The position numbers and the translations under genes were made by a program. Shown piece by piece: positions 6,673 through 13,768 of a stretch of 13,768 nt of DNA. Position 1 is the first letter of the stretch; each line of letters opens with the position of its first letter. Origin of the DNA: an uncultured Mailhella sp. (lineage in GTDB: Bacteria > Desulfobacterota > Desulfovibrionia > Desulfovibrionales > Desulfovibrionaceae); NCBI GenBank assembly GCA_910579055.1, contig CAJTSU010000093.1, positions 1 to 13,768 of the forward strand. Direction: 5' to 3'. The notes under the pieces were generated by a model. That model saw nothing but the letters and a program-made list of their open reading frames with translations. It was not told the DNA's origin and made no database searches.

Positions 6673-7000
6673 CTTGGTTTTGTCCTTTTTTCGTCACGCA
6701 TCTTCAGTCCGGCGTGAGCGCATTATCATGCGCGCGCCCTGGCCTTCAGCTTCCGGAAGCCGCGCCGAAGGCGCTTCACTCACCGCATTTCCCTTGACGA
6801 GGCCCCCCCGGATGCGCCACTATATCTATTAATTCTCCAGACTTCAAATTCCCGCCCCCTGGGCGGCGCATTCCGTCGGGTTGCGGCTTTGCGGCGTCAA
6901 GCCGCCCACACGGCTTGACGGAAAGACACAACGTCAACGCTCTCGGGAAACGCTTTAATCAGCTTTTCCCTCAAACAGCTCTATGGACAAGGAGCGTCCC
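6673..7000. other. divergent spacer between pcm and the CBS gene
   Basis: No gene is apparent in these 328 bases. It contains hairpins at 6718-6733 (GCGCAT / ATGCGC), 6852-6866 (CCGCCC / GGGCGG) and 6895-6920, an AT-rich patch at 6820-6837 (TATATCTATTAATT) that could hold a -10 box for either direction, a TTGACG at 6794-6799, and a seven-C tract at 6804-6810. No promoter has both boxes at good spacing. Confidence 0.6.
6883..6920 (+). promoter_or_regulatory. perfect inverted repeat with alternative pairing, upstream of CBS gene
   Basis: CGTCAAGCCG (6895-6904) and CGGCTTGACG (6911-6920) form a perfect 10-bp stem with a 6-base loop. The left arm can instead pair with an upstream GCGGCTT (6883-6889 with 6899-6905, 7 pairs). 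The two folds exclude each other. There is no T-run after it. It could be a protein operator or a switching RNA leader for the CBS gene, which starts 81 bases on. Confidence 0.45.
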
Positions 7001-7423
7001 ATGCATCACGTTTCCGAACTCATGGTCGATACAGTCTTCACGCTGCAACCATCCGACAACCTGAACGACGCGCGTACGCTCATGAAGCTGGCGAAAATCC
7101 GCAATACGCCGGTAACGGACGACGAAGGAAATTTCGTAGGTCTGATTACCAACCGGGATCTTCTGGCCTGCACCATTTCCAAGCTCGCAGACATAGACGA
7201 AAAGGTTCAGGAAGAAATTGATACAGCTATCCGAGTATCGGACGTCATGCAGTGCGATGTGAACTGCGTGACCCCGGACACGCCGTTGCGCGAGGCCGCC
7301 CGGCTCCTGTTCGAGCACAAGTGCGGCTGTTTGCCCGTACTGGACGGGCGCAAGCTGATAGGCATTCTGACCGAGGCGGATTTCCTGCGCCTCGCTATGC
7401 TCCTGTTGGATGAGCAGGACTGA
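7001..7423 (+). CDS. stand-alone two-CBS-domain protein
   Basis: A 140-residue cytoplasmic protein made only of a CBS pair (Bateman module). The first domain covers about residues 2-58 (VSELMVDTVFTLQPSDNL ... GLITNRDLL) and the second about 76-135 (VSDVMQCDVNCVTPDTPL ... GILTEADFL). Such modules bind adenosine nucleotides or S-adenosylmethionine and usually regulate a partner; the ligand and partner here cannot be told from sequence. The start is ATG 7001, set by AAGGAG with a 6-base spacer; an in-frame ATG at 6983 lies upstream of that site. The M23 peptidase gene follows 121 bases later on the same strand with no terminator between them, so co-transcription is possible. Confidence 0.9.
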   Translation: MHHVSELMVDTVFTLQPSDNLNDARTLMKLAKIRNTPVTDDEGNFVGLITNRDLLACTISKLADIDEKVQEEIDTAIRVSDVMQCDVNCVTPDTPLREAARLLFEHKCGCLPVLDGRKLIGILTEADFLRLAMLLLDEQD

Positions 7424-7544
7424 ACAGCAGAACATGCCTGTCGGGAGCATCGGGGCATACACCGCTTCCGTTGAAACCACACGAGGAACAACCTGAAACA
7501 ATCCCGGCCAGCCCTCCTGTGCCGGACTCTCTCTGCCTTCCATC

Positions 7545-8873
7545 ATGAAAAAAAAATCAGCATTAAGTTTTTCGCATGTTTTTCTGCTGCTTTGCCTTGC
7601 TCTTGCAGCGGCCGGAGCCTATATGCTGCTGCACGACATAGCCGGTCCGGACATTACGCTTGTTCCGGAAAAACCGGAACGGATCGGCCCGGCCCAGCCG
7701 CTTGAACTGAGTCTTTACGACGACTCCGGGCTGCGTTCCGTCCAGGTTGTCGTGCGCCGGGGCGGTAAAGACATGACAGTGCTTCGCCGGGATTTCCCCC
7801 AGGACACGAAGGAAGCCAGGCTGAGCTTTGATCTGAGTGAAACCCGCCTGCCCGACGGCGCGTTTGAACTGGAGATCAAGGCGCGGGATACGGCCTTTGC
7901 CGGTTTCGGCGCGGGCAACTCCTCCACGCTTACCCTGCCCATACGCATGGACACCCAGCCGCCGCGTATTGCTGTGCACACGGTGCCGCCGGCCATCCGC
8001 CGGGGAGGAAGCGCGCTTATTGTGTATACCGTGAACAAGGATGTGGCGGAAACCGGCGTCCGGAATGAAGATCTGTTCTTTCCGGCCTACAAGCAGGCTG
8101 ACGGGGCATGGGCCTGCCTGTTCGCCTTCCCGTACAAAAAAACCACGGCCAATTATTTTCCGGAAATCATGGCCAAGGATCACGCGGGCAATATCACATC
8201 CAGCCGTCTGCTGATCAACGCCATCGGACGGAATTTTACTGCGGACACCCTGCCCATCAATGAAAAATTCCTGAGTATGAAAGCAGCCGATCTGGCCCGG
8301 CTCTGCCCCGAAAAAGCGGACGCCTCAACCCTGGAGCAATACATCTGCGTCAATAACGGGGAACGCCTGCGCAATGATACCAAACTCATGGAACTCGGCC
8401 GGAACAGCGCTCCTTCCCGCTTATGGCAGGGAAAATTCCAGCACCTGCCCCGCGCGGCCGTGAAAGCCAATTTCGGAGATTCCCGCACGTATACATCCGG
8501 AGGTAAAAAAATCGATCATCAGGTGCATACCGGCCTGGATCTCGCCTCCGTGGCCCGTGCCGAAGTGCCCGCCGCCAATGCCGGCCAGGTGATCTTTGCG
8601 GAAGAGCTTGGTATTTACGGTAATATTGTGGTCATTGATCACGGCCTGGGGCTGATGACCCTTTACTCACACCTCAGCGAATTCCGGGTAAAACCGGGCG
8701 ATAACGTCAAGCCGGGACAGGTGGTGGGAACTACGGGCACCACCGGCCTCGCGGCAGGGGATCATGTGCATTTCGGCGTACTGGTTTCCGGCGTGGCGGT
8801 TCAACCTCTGGAATGGCTGGATGCCAAATGGGTACAAAGCAATATTACAAACCGTCTGAACAGCAGACGCTAG
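7545..8873 (+). CDS. membrane-anchored M23 (LytM-type) peptidase
   Basis: A 442-residue protein, probably a peptidoglycan endopeptidase or a scaffold for cell-wall hydrolases in the periplasm. It has a signal-anchor (about 11-29) after three lysines, two beta-rich modules resembling Ig-like domains (about 35-135 and 139-227), a helical linker (235-295), and an M23 domain (about 306-425). The zinc ligands of active M23 enzymes are present: H328 and D332 (HTGLD) and H409 in HVHFG; H376 (YSHL) and H407 match the catalytic histidines. It is therefore predicted to be active, unlike degenerate EnvC/NlpD types. No Shine-Dalgarno is visible before ATG 7545, and nine A residues follow the start codon. 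Upstream is the CBS gene; downstream is a strong terminator. It may cleave cross-links during growth or division. Confidence 0.93.
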   Translation: MKKKSALSFSHVFLLLCLALAAAGAYMLLHDIAGPDITLVPEKPERIGPAQPLELSLYDDSGLRSVQVVVRRGGKDMTVLRRDFPQDTKEARLSFDLSETRLPDGAFELEIKARDTAFAGFGAGNSSTLTLPIRMDTQPPRIAVHTVPPAIRRGGSALIVYTVNKDVAETGVRNEDLFFPAYKQADGAWACLFAFPYKKTTANYFPEIMAKDHAGNITSSRLLINAIGRNFTADTLPINEKFLSMKAADLARLCPEKADASTLEQYICVNNGERLRNDTKLMELGRNSAPSRLWQGKFQHLPRAAVKANFGDSRTYTSGGKKIDHQVHTGLDLASVARAEVPAANAGQVIFAEELGIYGNIVVIDHGLGLMTLYSHLSEFRVKPGDNVKPGQVVGTTGTTGLAAGDHVHFGVLVSGVAVQPLEWLDAKWVQSNITNRLNSRR

Positions 8874-8886
8874 GCAAATCCGCCCC

Positions 8887-8922
8887 AAGCCCCGGCAAAC
8901 GTGTTGAAGCCGGGGCTTTTTT
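8887..8922 (+). terminator. intrinsic terminator after the M23 peptidase gene
   Basis: A perfect 10-bp GC-rich stem, AAGCCCCGGC (8887-8896) with GCCGGGGCTT (8909-8918), leads straight into six T (8917-8922). It lies 13 bases after the stop codon and ends the CBS-M23 unit. Confidence 0.93.
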
Positions 8923-8951
8923 GTGTAAAGACGATACCGTTCCGGGATAAT
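8923..8951 (+). promoter_or_regulatory. possible promoter for the B3/4 gene
   Basis: GATAAT at 8946-8951 (5 of 6 to TATAAT) has GTGTAA (3 of 6) 17 bases upstream at 8923-8928. It sits directly after the terminator and 33 bases before the start codon. Confidence 0.3.
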
Positions 8952-8984
8952 ATGTTCAATTACAACACGCGCCGGGAGAGCTTC

Positions 8985-9695
8985 ATGCGCTATATCGTTG
9001 AACCAGAAATCTTTCAGACCTATCCCCTGTTCCGCCGTGCGGTTCTGGTAGCACGCAACATGAACAACAGCCGGGAAATACCGGAAGTGCTTGCCCTGCT
9101 GCGCAAATGTGAGCAAAGCGTCCGGCGCGAAGAACTGGCCGCGCCCTACGAGCACCCCCGGCTCAAGCCCTGGGCGGACGTGTTTGCTTCCATGCGCCTT
9201 AATCCCAAGCGCTACCCGCCTTCGGTCATCAATCTGATTAAACGCGTACACAAGGGAACAGAATTGCCCTACGTCAATACCCTGGTGGCGCTGTTCAACT
9301 GCGTGAGCCTGCGCCACCTCATCCCGTGCGGCGGAGATGACCTCGACGTTGTCAGCGGCGACCTTACCCTCACCTTTGCAACCGGCACAGAACACTATGT
9401 GCCGCTGGGGCAGCCCGATGTGCTGGAGCAGCCTCCCGCCGGTGAAGTCATTTATATGGATTCCGGCAACAAAGACGTATTTTGCCGGGCATGGTGCTGG
9501 AAAAACGGCGACCGCAGCAAATTGTCGCCCTCCACCACTCGCGCCGCCATCAATCTGGACATGCTGACGGAACATGCTGAAGCCGAACTGCCCGCAGTGG
9601 CGGAGGAACTGGCCTCCCGGTTACAAAACTGGGGCGGAGCCGAGGTGGAAATTCATTATCTTTCACCGTCAGCGCCTTCTTTTGAGATTGCATAA
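8985..9695 (+). CDS. lone B3/4 domain protein (PheRS beta-like)
   Basis: A 236-residue protein made of a single B3/B4 domain, the module that in the phenylalanyl-tRNA synthetase beta subunit holds the editing site for mischarged Tyr-tRNA(Phe). Family features are the WADVF ... NPKRYPPSVINLIKRVHKG stretch (63-91), LPYVNTLVALFN (94-105), SLRHLIPCGGDDLD (108-121), and VIYMD (155-159). No synthetase, OB-fold or anticodon-binding domain is present. Stand-alone relatives exist in bacteria and are mostly uncharacterised; a trans-editing or other tRNA or amino-acid role is inference. The start is ATG 8985, with GGAG six bases upstream; an earlier ATG at 8952 lacks a ribosome site. It follows a terminator and is probably monocistronic. 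A tandem octamer GCATAACT x2 (9690-9705) spans its stop codon. Confidence 0.85.
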   Translation: MRYIVEPEIFQTYPLFRRAVLVARNMNNSREIPEVLALLRKCEQSVRREELAAPYEHPRLKPWADVFASMRLNPKRYPPSVINLIKRVHKGTELPYVNTLVALFNCVSLRHLIPCGGDDLDVVSGDLTLTFATGTEHYVPLGQPDVLEQPPAGEVIYMDSGNKDVFCRAWCWKNGDRSKLSPSTTRAAINLDMLTEHAEAELPAVAEELASRLQNWGGAEVEIHYLSPSAPSFEIA

Positions 9696-9705
9696 CTGCA
9701 TAACT
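9690..9705. repeat. tandem octamer across a stop codon
   Basis: GCATAACT occurs twice in direct tandem (9690-9697 and 9698-9705). The first copy contains the TAA stop of the B3/4 gene. A one-unit change would alter only the last residue or stop context. Confidence 0.5.
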
Positions 9706-9736
9706 GTGACGCCCCAAAAAAGCTGACCGCGCGCAT

Positions 9737-9765
9737 GGCACTGCGCAACATGGTTGCGGAGTGCC
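9737..9765 (+). promoter_or_regulatory. strong hairpin between the B3/4 gene and the dehydrogenase gene
   Basis: GGCACT-G-CGCAAC, loop ATG, GTTGCG-G-AGTGCC: twelve pairs with a single G-G mismatch and a 3-base loop. It lies 42 bases after the B3/4 stop. No T-run follows on the plus strand. On the minus strand the run of T is 16 bases away. It may protect or end the B3/4 mRNA. Confidence 0.45.
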
Positions 9766-9876
9766 GGCCGTCGGGCGCAAGCCGGGCGCGGCGGCCTTCA
9801 AACGACAAGGCGCGCAAAAATCAGATCTTAATTCTATTAACTGTCGAAATCATTTTGGTCAAGTTATCATATGTTC

Positions 9877-9906
9877 TTGCGCCCGCGGACAAGGACGAGC
9901 TATAAA
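9877..9906 (+). promoter_or_regulatory. possible promoter for the dehydrogenase gene
   Basis: TTGCGC (9877-9882; 3 of 6) and TATAAA (9901-9906; 5 of 6) are 18 bases apart. The start point would be near 9913, giving a leader of about 45 bases with a small CCCC / GGGG hairpin at 9916-9928. An alternative -10 is TATCAT at 9865-9870, with no good -35. Confidence 0.35.
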
Positions 9907-9958
9907 GAAGGCTTCCCCCTTTTCGGGGTTCTCCCGGGCGGGGTACAAGGAGTACTTC

Positions 9959-12900
9959 ATGGCGCATAAAGGCCCACATATTTCCATCTCGCAGGATTTC
10001 GTCGTCAACCGCATCCTCCGCATCAACCTTGAAGCCTTTGAAAACTGGCCTGAATCCGTGCGGGAGCTGGCCATTTCCATTGCGGAAGAGCTTTTTCTCA
10101 TCGCCTACAACCCCTTTATCCAGCCCGAATCCGTACGAGCCAGCGTGAACGAACGTTTCGCCCGCGAATCCCAGGCCCTGGCCCAGCAATATGTGACAAC
10201 CCTCAGTGAGGGCATCACCATTTTCTGGAGCGCCTACGAGGCCGAGCGCCGCTTTCGGCAGGAACTGGTGGAGCGCCTGAAGACCGTGATGCCCGAAGAA
10301 TGCGTGCTTACCCGGCCCGGATCTCTGGTCGAATGCGCCACAGACGCCACTGACCTGCGCATGGAACTTCCTCTTCTAGTTGTCGAACCCGCAACCACGG
10401 AACAGGTCAGCGCGCTGGTGCGTCTGGCCAACGATATGAAGTTCGCCCTCATTCCGCGCGGAGGCGGTTCCGGCATGACCGGCGGAGCCGTGCCCATGCT
10501 CAAGCGCAGCGTGATCGTGAACATGACGCGGCTCACGGCCATGACCGTGGACAGGGAGCATCTTACCCTGAACTGCCAGGCGGGCGTCATCACCCAGGAC
10601 GCCATCGATCGAACCGCAAAGGAAGGCCTGCTCTTTACCGTGGACCCGGCTTCCAAAACAGCCTCCACCATTGGCGGCAACGTGGCGGAAAATTCCGGCG
10701 GCCCCTTTGCCTTTGAATACGGCACCACCCTGGATAACCTGCTTTCCTGGCGCATGGTCACGCCCACAGGAGAAATCATTGACGTGCAGCGCGTCGATCA
10801 TCCGCGCCATAAAATTCTGCCGGAAGAAACGGCAGTGTTTGAGGTACGGGACCCGTCCGGCGGCATGCGCAGTGTGGTTGAACTGAAAGGGGACGAAATA
10901 CGCCTGCCCGGCCTGGGCAAGGATGTGACCAACAAGGCTTTGGGCGGCCTGCCCGGCATGCAAAAGGAAGGCGTGGACGGCATTATCACCGAAGCAACCT
11001 TCACCCTGCACGAAAAGCCCGCCTTTTCCCGCGTCATGGTGCTGGAAGTATTCGGCAAATCCATGCGCCCTGCGGCGGAAATCATTCAGGAAATCGTGGC
11101 TCTGCGGGATCGCATCCGTGACGAGGGAGACTACGCCCGCCTTTCCGCGCTGGAGGAATTCAACGTCAAGTATGTGCAGGCCATCGGCTATCAGCGCAAG
11201 TCCATCCGCCACACGGGCGATCCCATTTCGGTGATCATCGTGCAGGTGGACGGAAACGACGAGTATCTGCTGGATCAGTGCGTCAACGAAATTGTGGCCC
11301 TGGTGGGCGACAACGAATATGTGGCAGTGACCGTGGCAAAAGATGAAAAGGAAGGCGAGCTGTTCTGGGAGGATCGTCACAAGCTTTCGGCCATTGCCAA
11401 GCGCACCTCCGGCTTCAAAATCAACGAAGACGTGGTCATCCCCATGCGGGCGATCCCGGATTTCGCTCACTTCCTTGAGGCGCTCAACCTGGAAATGAGC
11501 GCCGCCGCCTACCGCCACGCCTTGCAGGAAGTCGGCCGTCTGCCGGGCTTTCCGCTGGAAGATCGTGAAGTCAACCGGGAATTCACCTTCGCTTCGCGCC
11601 TCGCGCAGGGGGAAGCGCCCCAAGCCCCCCGTAACGATAGCGCTCAGGAAAACGAGGACGCCCACAGCGCGCAGTCCGGCCCCCGGGCCGCGAGCGAACT
11701 CACCGGTGATGAGGTTCTGATCCGGGCCGGGGCCTTTCTCAAAACTCTGGAGGAACGTTACCCCCGTCTGGCAAAGAAAATTGAAAAAATCGCCGAGTAC
11801 ATGTGTGCCGCCCGTATTGTCATCGCCAGCCACATGCACGCGGGCGACGGCAACTGCCATGTGAATATTCCGGTGAACTCCAACGATCCGCACATGATGG
11901 AGCAGGCCGAAGAAGCCGCCATGCAGGTCATGGCGCGGGCGCAGGAGGTGGGCGGCGCAGTGTCCGGTGAGCACGGCATCGGCATCACCAAAATATCCTT
12001 TCTCGGCAAGGAAAAGATGGATGCCCTGCGGGAATTCAAGAAACGGGTGGACCCGCGCGACATTCTCAACCCGGGCAAACTGGTGCAGCGCGAATTGCCC
12101 GTCCGGCCCTTCACCTTTTCCTTTAACCGGCTGATTGAAGACATTCGCCAAAGCGGCCTGCAAGACAAAGAACGCTTCATCAAGCTCCTGACCACCGTGC
12201 AAACCTGCACCCGCTGCGGCAAATGCAAGCAGGTCTGCCCCATGGTTTACCCCGAGCGCTCCTATCAATATCACCCGCGCAACAAGAATATGGTGCTCGG
12301 CGCGATCACCGAGGCCATCTACTACGCGCAGGCTACCAGCGGCAAACCGGCTCCGGCCCTGCTGGAAGAACTGCGGCACATGGTGGAGCACTGCACCGGA
12401 TGTGGCCGCTGCACATCAGTATGTCCGGTAAAAATCGAGTCCGCCTCCGTAGCGCTTGCCATGCTGGCCTTTCTTAAGGAAGAGGGCATGGGCGGACACC
12501 CGATCAAGGCCCGCGTGCTTAACTGGCTGGCGCATGATCCGGCCCGGCGTGTACCCAAGGCCGCCAAGGCCGCCGCATTGGGGCAGAAAGTACAGAACCG
12601 GGTCATCGGCTTCGTGCCGCGCATGTGGCGGGAACGGCTGGAAAGCCCCCTGTTCAACAACAAGGGGCCGGAACTGGGTATGGCCAATCTGTATGAAGCC
12701 CTGCGGCTTGATCACGGGGGGCTCTTCCTGCCTGCCGCGCAGGAAGCCGAACACGCCGCGCGCGGCGTGGAAGCCGTGCTGTATTTTCCCGGCTGCGGCG
12801 GCAGTCTCTTCTATCGACGCATCGCGCTTTCCGCCCTTGCGCTGCTCATGCGCGCGGGGATTCCGGTGGTCATCCCGCGCAAGCATCTATGCTGCGGCTA

Positions 12901-13666
12901 CCCGCTGCTCAGTTCCGGAGCTGAAGGCAACTACAGGGAAAATCTGGAGCGCAACCGCGAAGCCCTTGCCGGTTATATGCGTGAGGCCGCAGAGGCGGGA
13001 TTCCGGGTTAATGCGGCGCTGACAGCCTGCGGTTCCTGCCGGGACAGCCTGAGTCGTCACGGCCTGACTTTACCGGACGGCACGCCCCTGCCCCAAAGCG
13101 ATCTTGTCCAGCTGCTGGCGGAAAAAATCCCCGGATCCACAGCCCTCAACGGACAAAAACTGCTCTACCACGCCTCCTGCCACCCGGAATGGTCCGGCGT
13201 AAAGGCCGTGAAAGGTGGAGGTAAAGCCGCGCGGGCGCTTGAACGCCTGAGCGGCGCGAGTATTGCAATCACGCCGGGCTGCTGCGGAGAATCCGGCACC
13301 GGAGCCTACACCTCGCCCGGCATCTACAACGCGTTGCGCGATCGCAAACGCGGCCGCCTGACCGCGGCGCTCCCCGGGCTCACGCCGGACACGCCTATTC
13401 TGGTGGGTTGTCCCTCTTGCCGCCTCGGCATCTCCCGCACCCTGATGACCATGGAGACAAAAGACGGCCTGAACAAACGCCCCGTACTGCACAGCGCGGA
13501 GTGGCTGGCTGAAACCCTGCTTGCCCCGGAGTGCCCGGACGGCAACTGGCTGCGCCGTTTCCGCCGCCAGGCGCTCAAAAATATCAGGGAAGGCGTGCGC
13601 GTCATCGACATGGGAGGAGACTCTTCCGACACAGCTCCGGACACTCCGGAAAATGGAGGCAGTTAA
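9959..13666 (+). CDS. FAD/Fe-S dehydrogenase, probable D-lactate (2-hydroxyacid) dehydrogenase
   Basis: A 1235-residue soluble fusion of a GlcD/LDHD-type flavoprotein with an iron-sulfur electron-transfer half. Order: a helical N-terminal extension (1-110); the FAD-binding PCMH domain (about 135-350; PRGGGSGMTGGAVP at 167-180); the FAD-oxidase C-terminal domain (about 355-710), with the putative metal and catalytic residues in HMHAGDGNCHVNI (625-637) and GEHGIGITK (670-678); two 4Fe-4S ferredoxin motifs (C750, C753, C756, C760 and C812, C815, C818, C822); and two heterodisulfide-reductase-type CCG domains (C946, C978-C979, C1024, C1027; and C1074, C1108-C1109, C1151, C1154). A hydrophilic insert at 550-582 interrupts the flavoprotein part. 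The family oxidises D-lactate, glycolate or related acids and passes electrons through Fe-S centres, probably to membrane carriers; in sulfate reducers this feeds lactate oxidation. The substrate is not fixed by sequence. ATG 9959 follows AAGGAG by 6 bases; the frame stays open further upstream without a ribosome site. Confidence 0.93.
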   Translation: MAHKGPHISISQDFVVNRILRINLEAFENWPESVRELAISIAEELFLIAYNPFIQPESVRASVNERFARESQALAQQYVTTLSEGITIFWSAYEAERRFRQELVERLKTVMPEECVLTRPGSLVECATDATDLRMELPLLVVEPATTEQVSALVRLANDMKFALIPRGGGSGMTGGAVPMLKRSVIVNMTRLTAMTVDREHLTLNCQAGVITQDAIDRTAKEGLLFTVDPASKTASTIGGNVAENSGGPFAFEYGTTLDNLLSWRMVTPTGEIIDVQRVDHPRHKILPEETAVFEVRDPSGGMRSVVELKGDEIRLPGLGKDVTNKALGGLPGMQKEGVDGIITEATFTLHEKPAFSRVMVLEVFGKSMRPAAEIIQEIVALRDRIRDEGDYARLSALEEFNVKYVQAIGYQRKSIRHTGDPISVIIVQVDGNDEYLLDQCVNEIVALVGDNEYVAVTVAKDEKEGELFWEDRHKLSAIAKRTSGFKINEDVVIPMRAIPDFAHFLEALNLEMSAAAYRHALQEVGRLPGFPLEDREVNREFTFASRLAQGEAPQAPRNDSAQENEDAHSAQSGPRAASELTGDEVLIRAGAFLKTLEERYPRLAKKIEKIAEYMCAARIVIASHMHAGDGNCHVNIPVNSNDPHMMEQAEEAAMQVMARAQEVGGAVSGEHGIGITKISFLGKEKMDALREFKKRVDPRDILNPGKLVQRELPVRPFTFSFNRLIEDIRQSGLQDKERFIKLLTTVQTCTRCGKCKQVCPMVYPERSYQYHPRNKNMVLGAITEAIYYAQATSGKPAPALLEELRHMVEHCTGCGRCTSVCPVKIESASVALAMLAFLKEEGMGGHPIKARVLNWLAHDPARRVPKAAKAAALGQKVQNRVIGFVPRMWRERLESPLFNNKGPELGMANLYEALRLDHGGLFLPAAQEAEHAARGVEAVLYFPGCGGSLFYRRIALSALALLMRAGIPVVIPRKHLCCGYPLLSSGAEGNYRENLERNREALAGYMREAAEAGFRVNAALTACGSCRDSLSRHGLTLPDGTPLPQSDLVQLLAEKIPGSTALNGQKLLYHASCHPEWSGVKAVKGGGKAARALERLSGASIAITPGCCGESGTGAYTSPGIYNALRDRKRGRLTAALPGLTPDTPILVGCPSCRLGISRTLMTMETKDGLNKRPVLHSAEWLAETLLAPECPDGNWLRRFRRQALKNIREGVRVIDMGGDSSDTAPDTPENGGS

Positions 13667-13730
13667 CACGGAACGCGCTGTTGTAGAATAGTGTTGATGG
13701 CGTTGCGCGAAACGACGTGCATTTTTACCA

Positions 13731-13766
13731 CGGCCTGTGCGACAACATCTGTTGCCGCACAGGCCG
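13731..13766 (+). terminator. probable terminator hairpin after the dehydrogenase gene
   Basis: CGGCCTGTGCG (13731-13741) pairs perfectly with CGCACAGGCCG (13756-13766), and CAAC / GTTG extend the stem inside after one A-C mismatch, closing on a 4-base loop. It lies 64 bases past the stop. Any T-run would fall beyond the window end, so termination cannot be confirmed. Confidence 0.55.
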
Positions 13767-13768
13767 CC

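Noticed and set aside
6895..6920. Intrinsic terminator for either flanking gene
   Set aside because: No T-run follows the stem on either strand, and it lies upstream of both divergent genes.
8667..9575. A 302-codon minus-strand frame covering the M23 3' end and the B3/4 gene
   Set aside because: It crosses the M23 gene, a strong terminator and the B3/4 gene on the opposite strand; the sense-strand genes have family motifs and it has none.
10376..12391. A 671-codon open frame on the minus strand inside the dehydrogenase gene
   Set aside because: It is fully antisense to an unmistakable FAD/Fe-S dehydrogenase, has no domain pattern of its own and is rich in His, Gly, Val and Phe as expected from the mirrored codon usage of a GC-rich gene.
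1..13768. Mobile element, phage, defence island, CRISPR array or tRNA gene
   Set aside because: No transposase, integrase, terminal repeats, spaced direct repeats or cloverleaf-like sequence could be found; composition looks even and the genes are core metabolic or envelope types.

Overview
The window is bacterial chromosome. It holds ten complete protein-coding genes and one (fbp) that appears to carry a 3' frameshift. High G+C, the gene types and the gene neighbourhood suggest a sulfate-reducing deltaproteobacterium of the Desulfovibrio group. The best pointers are a very large FAD/Fe-S (S)-2/(R)-2-hydroxyacid-type dehydrogenase with two CCG domains, a lone B3/4-domain protein, and a pcm / pgsA / FtsB-like / TPR gene run. 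This placement is inferred from protein style and gene content, not from a search. I see no mobile element, CRISPR array, tRNA, rRNA or phage gene.

Left half (1-6672), minus strand. Reading in the direction of transcription: pcm (protein-L-isoaspartate methyltransferase), a 316-base spacer with a promoter and a structured leader, pgsA (phosphatidylglycerophosphate synthase), a small FtsB/DivIC-like membrane coiled-coil protein, a TPR protein overlapping it by 17 bases, and a periplasmic lipoprotein. pgsA to the lipoprotein is tightly packed and looks like one envelope-related operon, ending at an intrinsic terminator at 2362-2383. Beyond it lie fbp (fructose-1,6-bisphosphatase) and tsaD (tRNA t6A synthesis). 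fbp loses its reading frame after residue 291; the missing C-terminus is present in another frame at 1329-1457.

Middle (6673-7000). A 328-base divergent spacer separates pcm from the rightward genes. It contains several hairpins, including a perfect 10-bp inverted repeat that can pair in two exclusive ways.

Right half (7001-13666), plus strand. A stand-alone two-CBS-domain protein, a membrane-anchored M23 (LytM) peptidase ending in a textbook terminator at 8887-8922, a lone B3/4 domain protein (a module otherwise found in the beta subunit of phenylalanyl-tRNA synthetase), and a 1235-residue FAD/Fe-S dehydrogenase that probably oxidises D-lactate or a similar 2-hydroxyacid. The window closes in a strong hairpin that is probably the terminator of that last gene.

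Most of this is ordinary core genome. I did not find a convincing undescribed multi-gene system. The observations most worth checking are the fbp frameshift, the two structured leaders (upstream of pgsA and of the CBS gene), the lone B3/4 protein, and the uncharacterised TPR-lipoprotein pair attached to the pgsA/FtsB-like genes.
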